Assembly: GCA_009691855.1 (NCBI GenBank)
Contig: SIAI01000040.1
Span: 1-34,758, forward strand
From: Planctomycetota bacterium
GTDB lineage: Bacteria > Planctomycetota > UBA1135 > GCA-002686595
Direction of reading: 5' to 3'
DNA: 34,758 bases
In this document: in pieces, positions 34,435 to 34,758 of the stretch
Layout of the letters: every line of letters begins with the position of its first letter
How positions within the stretch are numbered: position 1 is the first letter of the stretch
Notes under the pieces: model-generated
What the model was told of the DNA's origin: nothing
The model's database searches: none
What the model saw: only the letters and a program-made list of their open reading frames with translations
Program-made: the position numbers and the translations under genes

Positions 34435-34618
34435 CTAGCCCGACCTATTCATGAGGCCTCGAGCGAAACGTCGCGAATGGCTGCAGATGCAGCGATGAGC
34501 GAGCGAGAGCCTGGAGACGACCTCTCTGCAGGTCGTTGAGGACTCGCAGGGAGCGAAGCGCTGCAGATGCGGCCAGTCGCGACGTTGCAGCCGGGGGCTC
34601 ATGAATAGGTCGGGCTAG
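34435..34618. mobile_element. 184-bp MITE-like element with perfect 21-bp terminal inverted repeats
   Basis: The left arm 34435-34455 (CTAGCCCGACC...ATGAG) and the right arm 34598-34618 are exact reverse complements over 21 bases. A second perfect inverted pair lies inside: AACGTCGCGA (34467-34476) and TCGCGACGTT (34577-34586). The centre has a small hairpin, ACGACCT (34517-34523) with AGGTCGT (34530-34536), and CTGCAGATGC occurs twice (34481-34490, 34561-34570). No coding capacity is visible. This is the form of a non-autonomous element moved by a transposase elsewhere, or of a large transcribed hairpin. No target duplication is evident. It sits about 105 bases upstream of the ggt start. Confidence 0.75.
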
Positions 34619-34758
34619 GAGTCTGCGCCACGGATCGCGAGCGGAGTGTGGTTCCCTCCGACTCCGCCTTTGAGGCGCATGCTTGGAGCTCGGAGGATCC
34701 CAGGGCGACTCCGGGGCCGCCCTTGACTCGGCGAAGCGGTTGCGGTGCCGGCGATGCC
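34619..34758. other. Right edge, no gene called
   Basis: Two frames are open to the window edge. One is on the minus strand and stops at the TAG inside the right arm of the MITE-like element, so a truncated gene entering from the right is possible. The segment is too short to identify anything. Confidence 0.3.

Overview
The window is a GC-rich bacterial chromosome segment, densely packed on both strands. The gene content points to a member of the Planctomycetota, possibly a deep marine or freshwater lineage. The markers are a Ser/Thr kinase with tetratricopeptide repeats coupled to an ECF sigma factor, several sulfatase-family proteins, a protein with the His-X9-Asp-Gly C-terminal motif, large secreted proteins with a shared C-terminal motif, and few Shine-Dalgarno sites. 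This placement is inferred from gene families; no rRNA or tRNA gene is visible.

Layout. (1) 1-3000: a kinase open at the left edge, with a zinc-binding anti-sigma-like motif at its visible N-terminus, translationally coupled to an ECF sigma factor. (2) 3346-5405: a RedB-like thioredoxin-fold protein coupled to a membrane chemoreceptor. (3) 5404-6009: structured non-coding DNA ending in a decayed piece of a sigma-factor gene. (4) 6010-12187: a Tat-exported class V aminotransferase, divergent from a three-gene operon made of a HOD-like alpha/beta-fold dioxygenase homologue, a tandem double-sulfatase lipoprotein with unorthodox active sites, and a GT-C membrane glycosyltransferase. (5) 12206-16720: a sulfatase-superfamily lipoprotein with Thr at the nucleophile position, divergent from a prolyl oligopeptidase coupled to the H-X9-DG protein. 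(6) 16860-20340: a tandem duplication with a period of about 1.84 kb, encoding two 516-residue secreted proteins, each with its own terminator. (7) 20409-21548: a Mog/MoaB-type molybdopterin protein and a small coiled-coil/winged-helix protein. (8) 21697-26594, minus strand: two more paralogous secreted proteins, then a MoaD/ThiS-like protein coupled to a BNR-repeat protein. (9) 26710-31727: a crotonase, a frameshifted serine hydrolase, and a secreted metzincin with two LamG domains. (10) 31728-32647: a gene-poor tract with apparent gene remains. (11) 32648-34330, minus strand: a gamma-glutamyltransferase. (12) 34435-34618: a 184-bp MITE-like element with perfect 21-bp terminal inverted repeats.

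Taken together the segment is rich in envelope and exported functions (proteases, sulfatase-like enzymes, Ig-like repeat proteins), alongside a sigma/kinase switch and a redox-chemoreceptor pair. The strongest leads are the kinase with an anti-sigma zinc motif and the nearby sigma relic, the four secreted proteins that end in one shared C-terminal signature, the unorthodox sulfatase domains, the HOD-like enzyme, and the MITE-like element.
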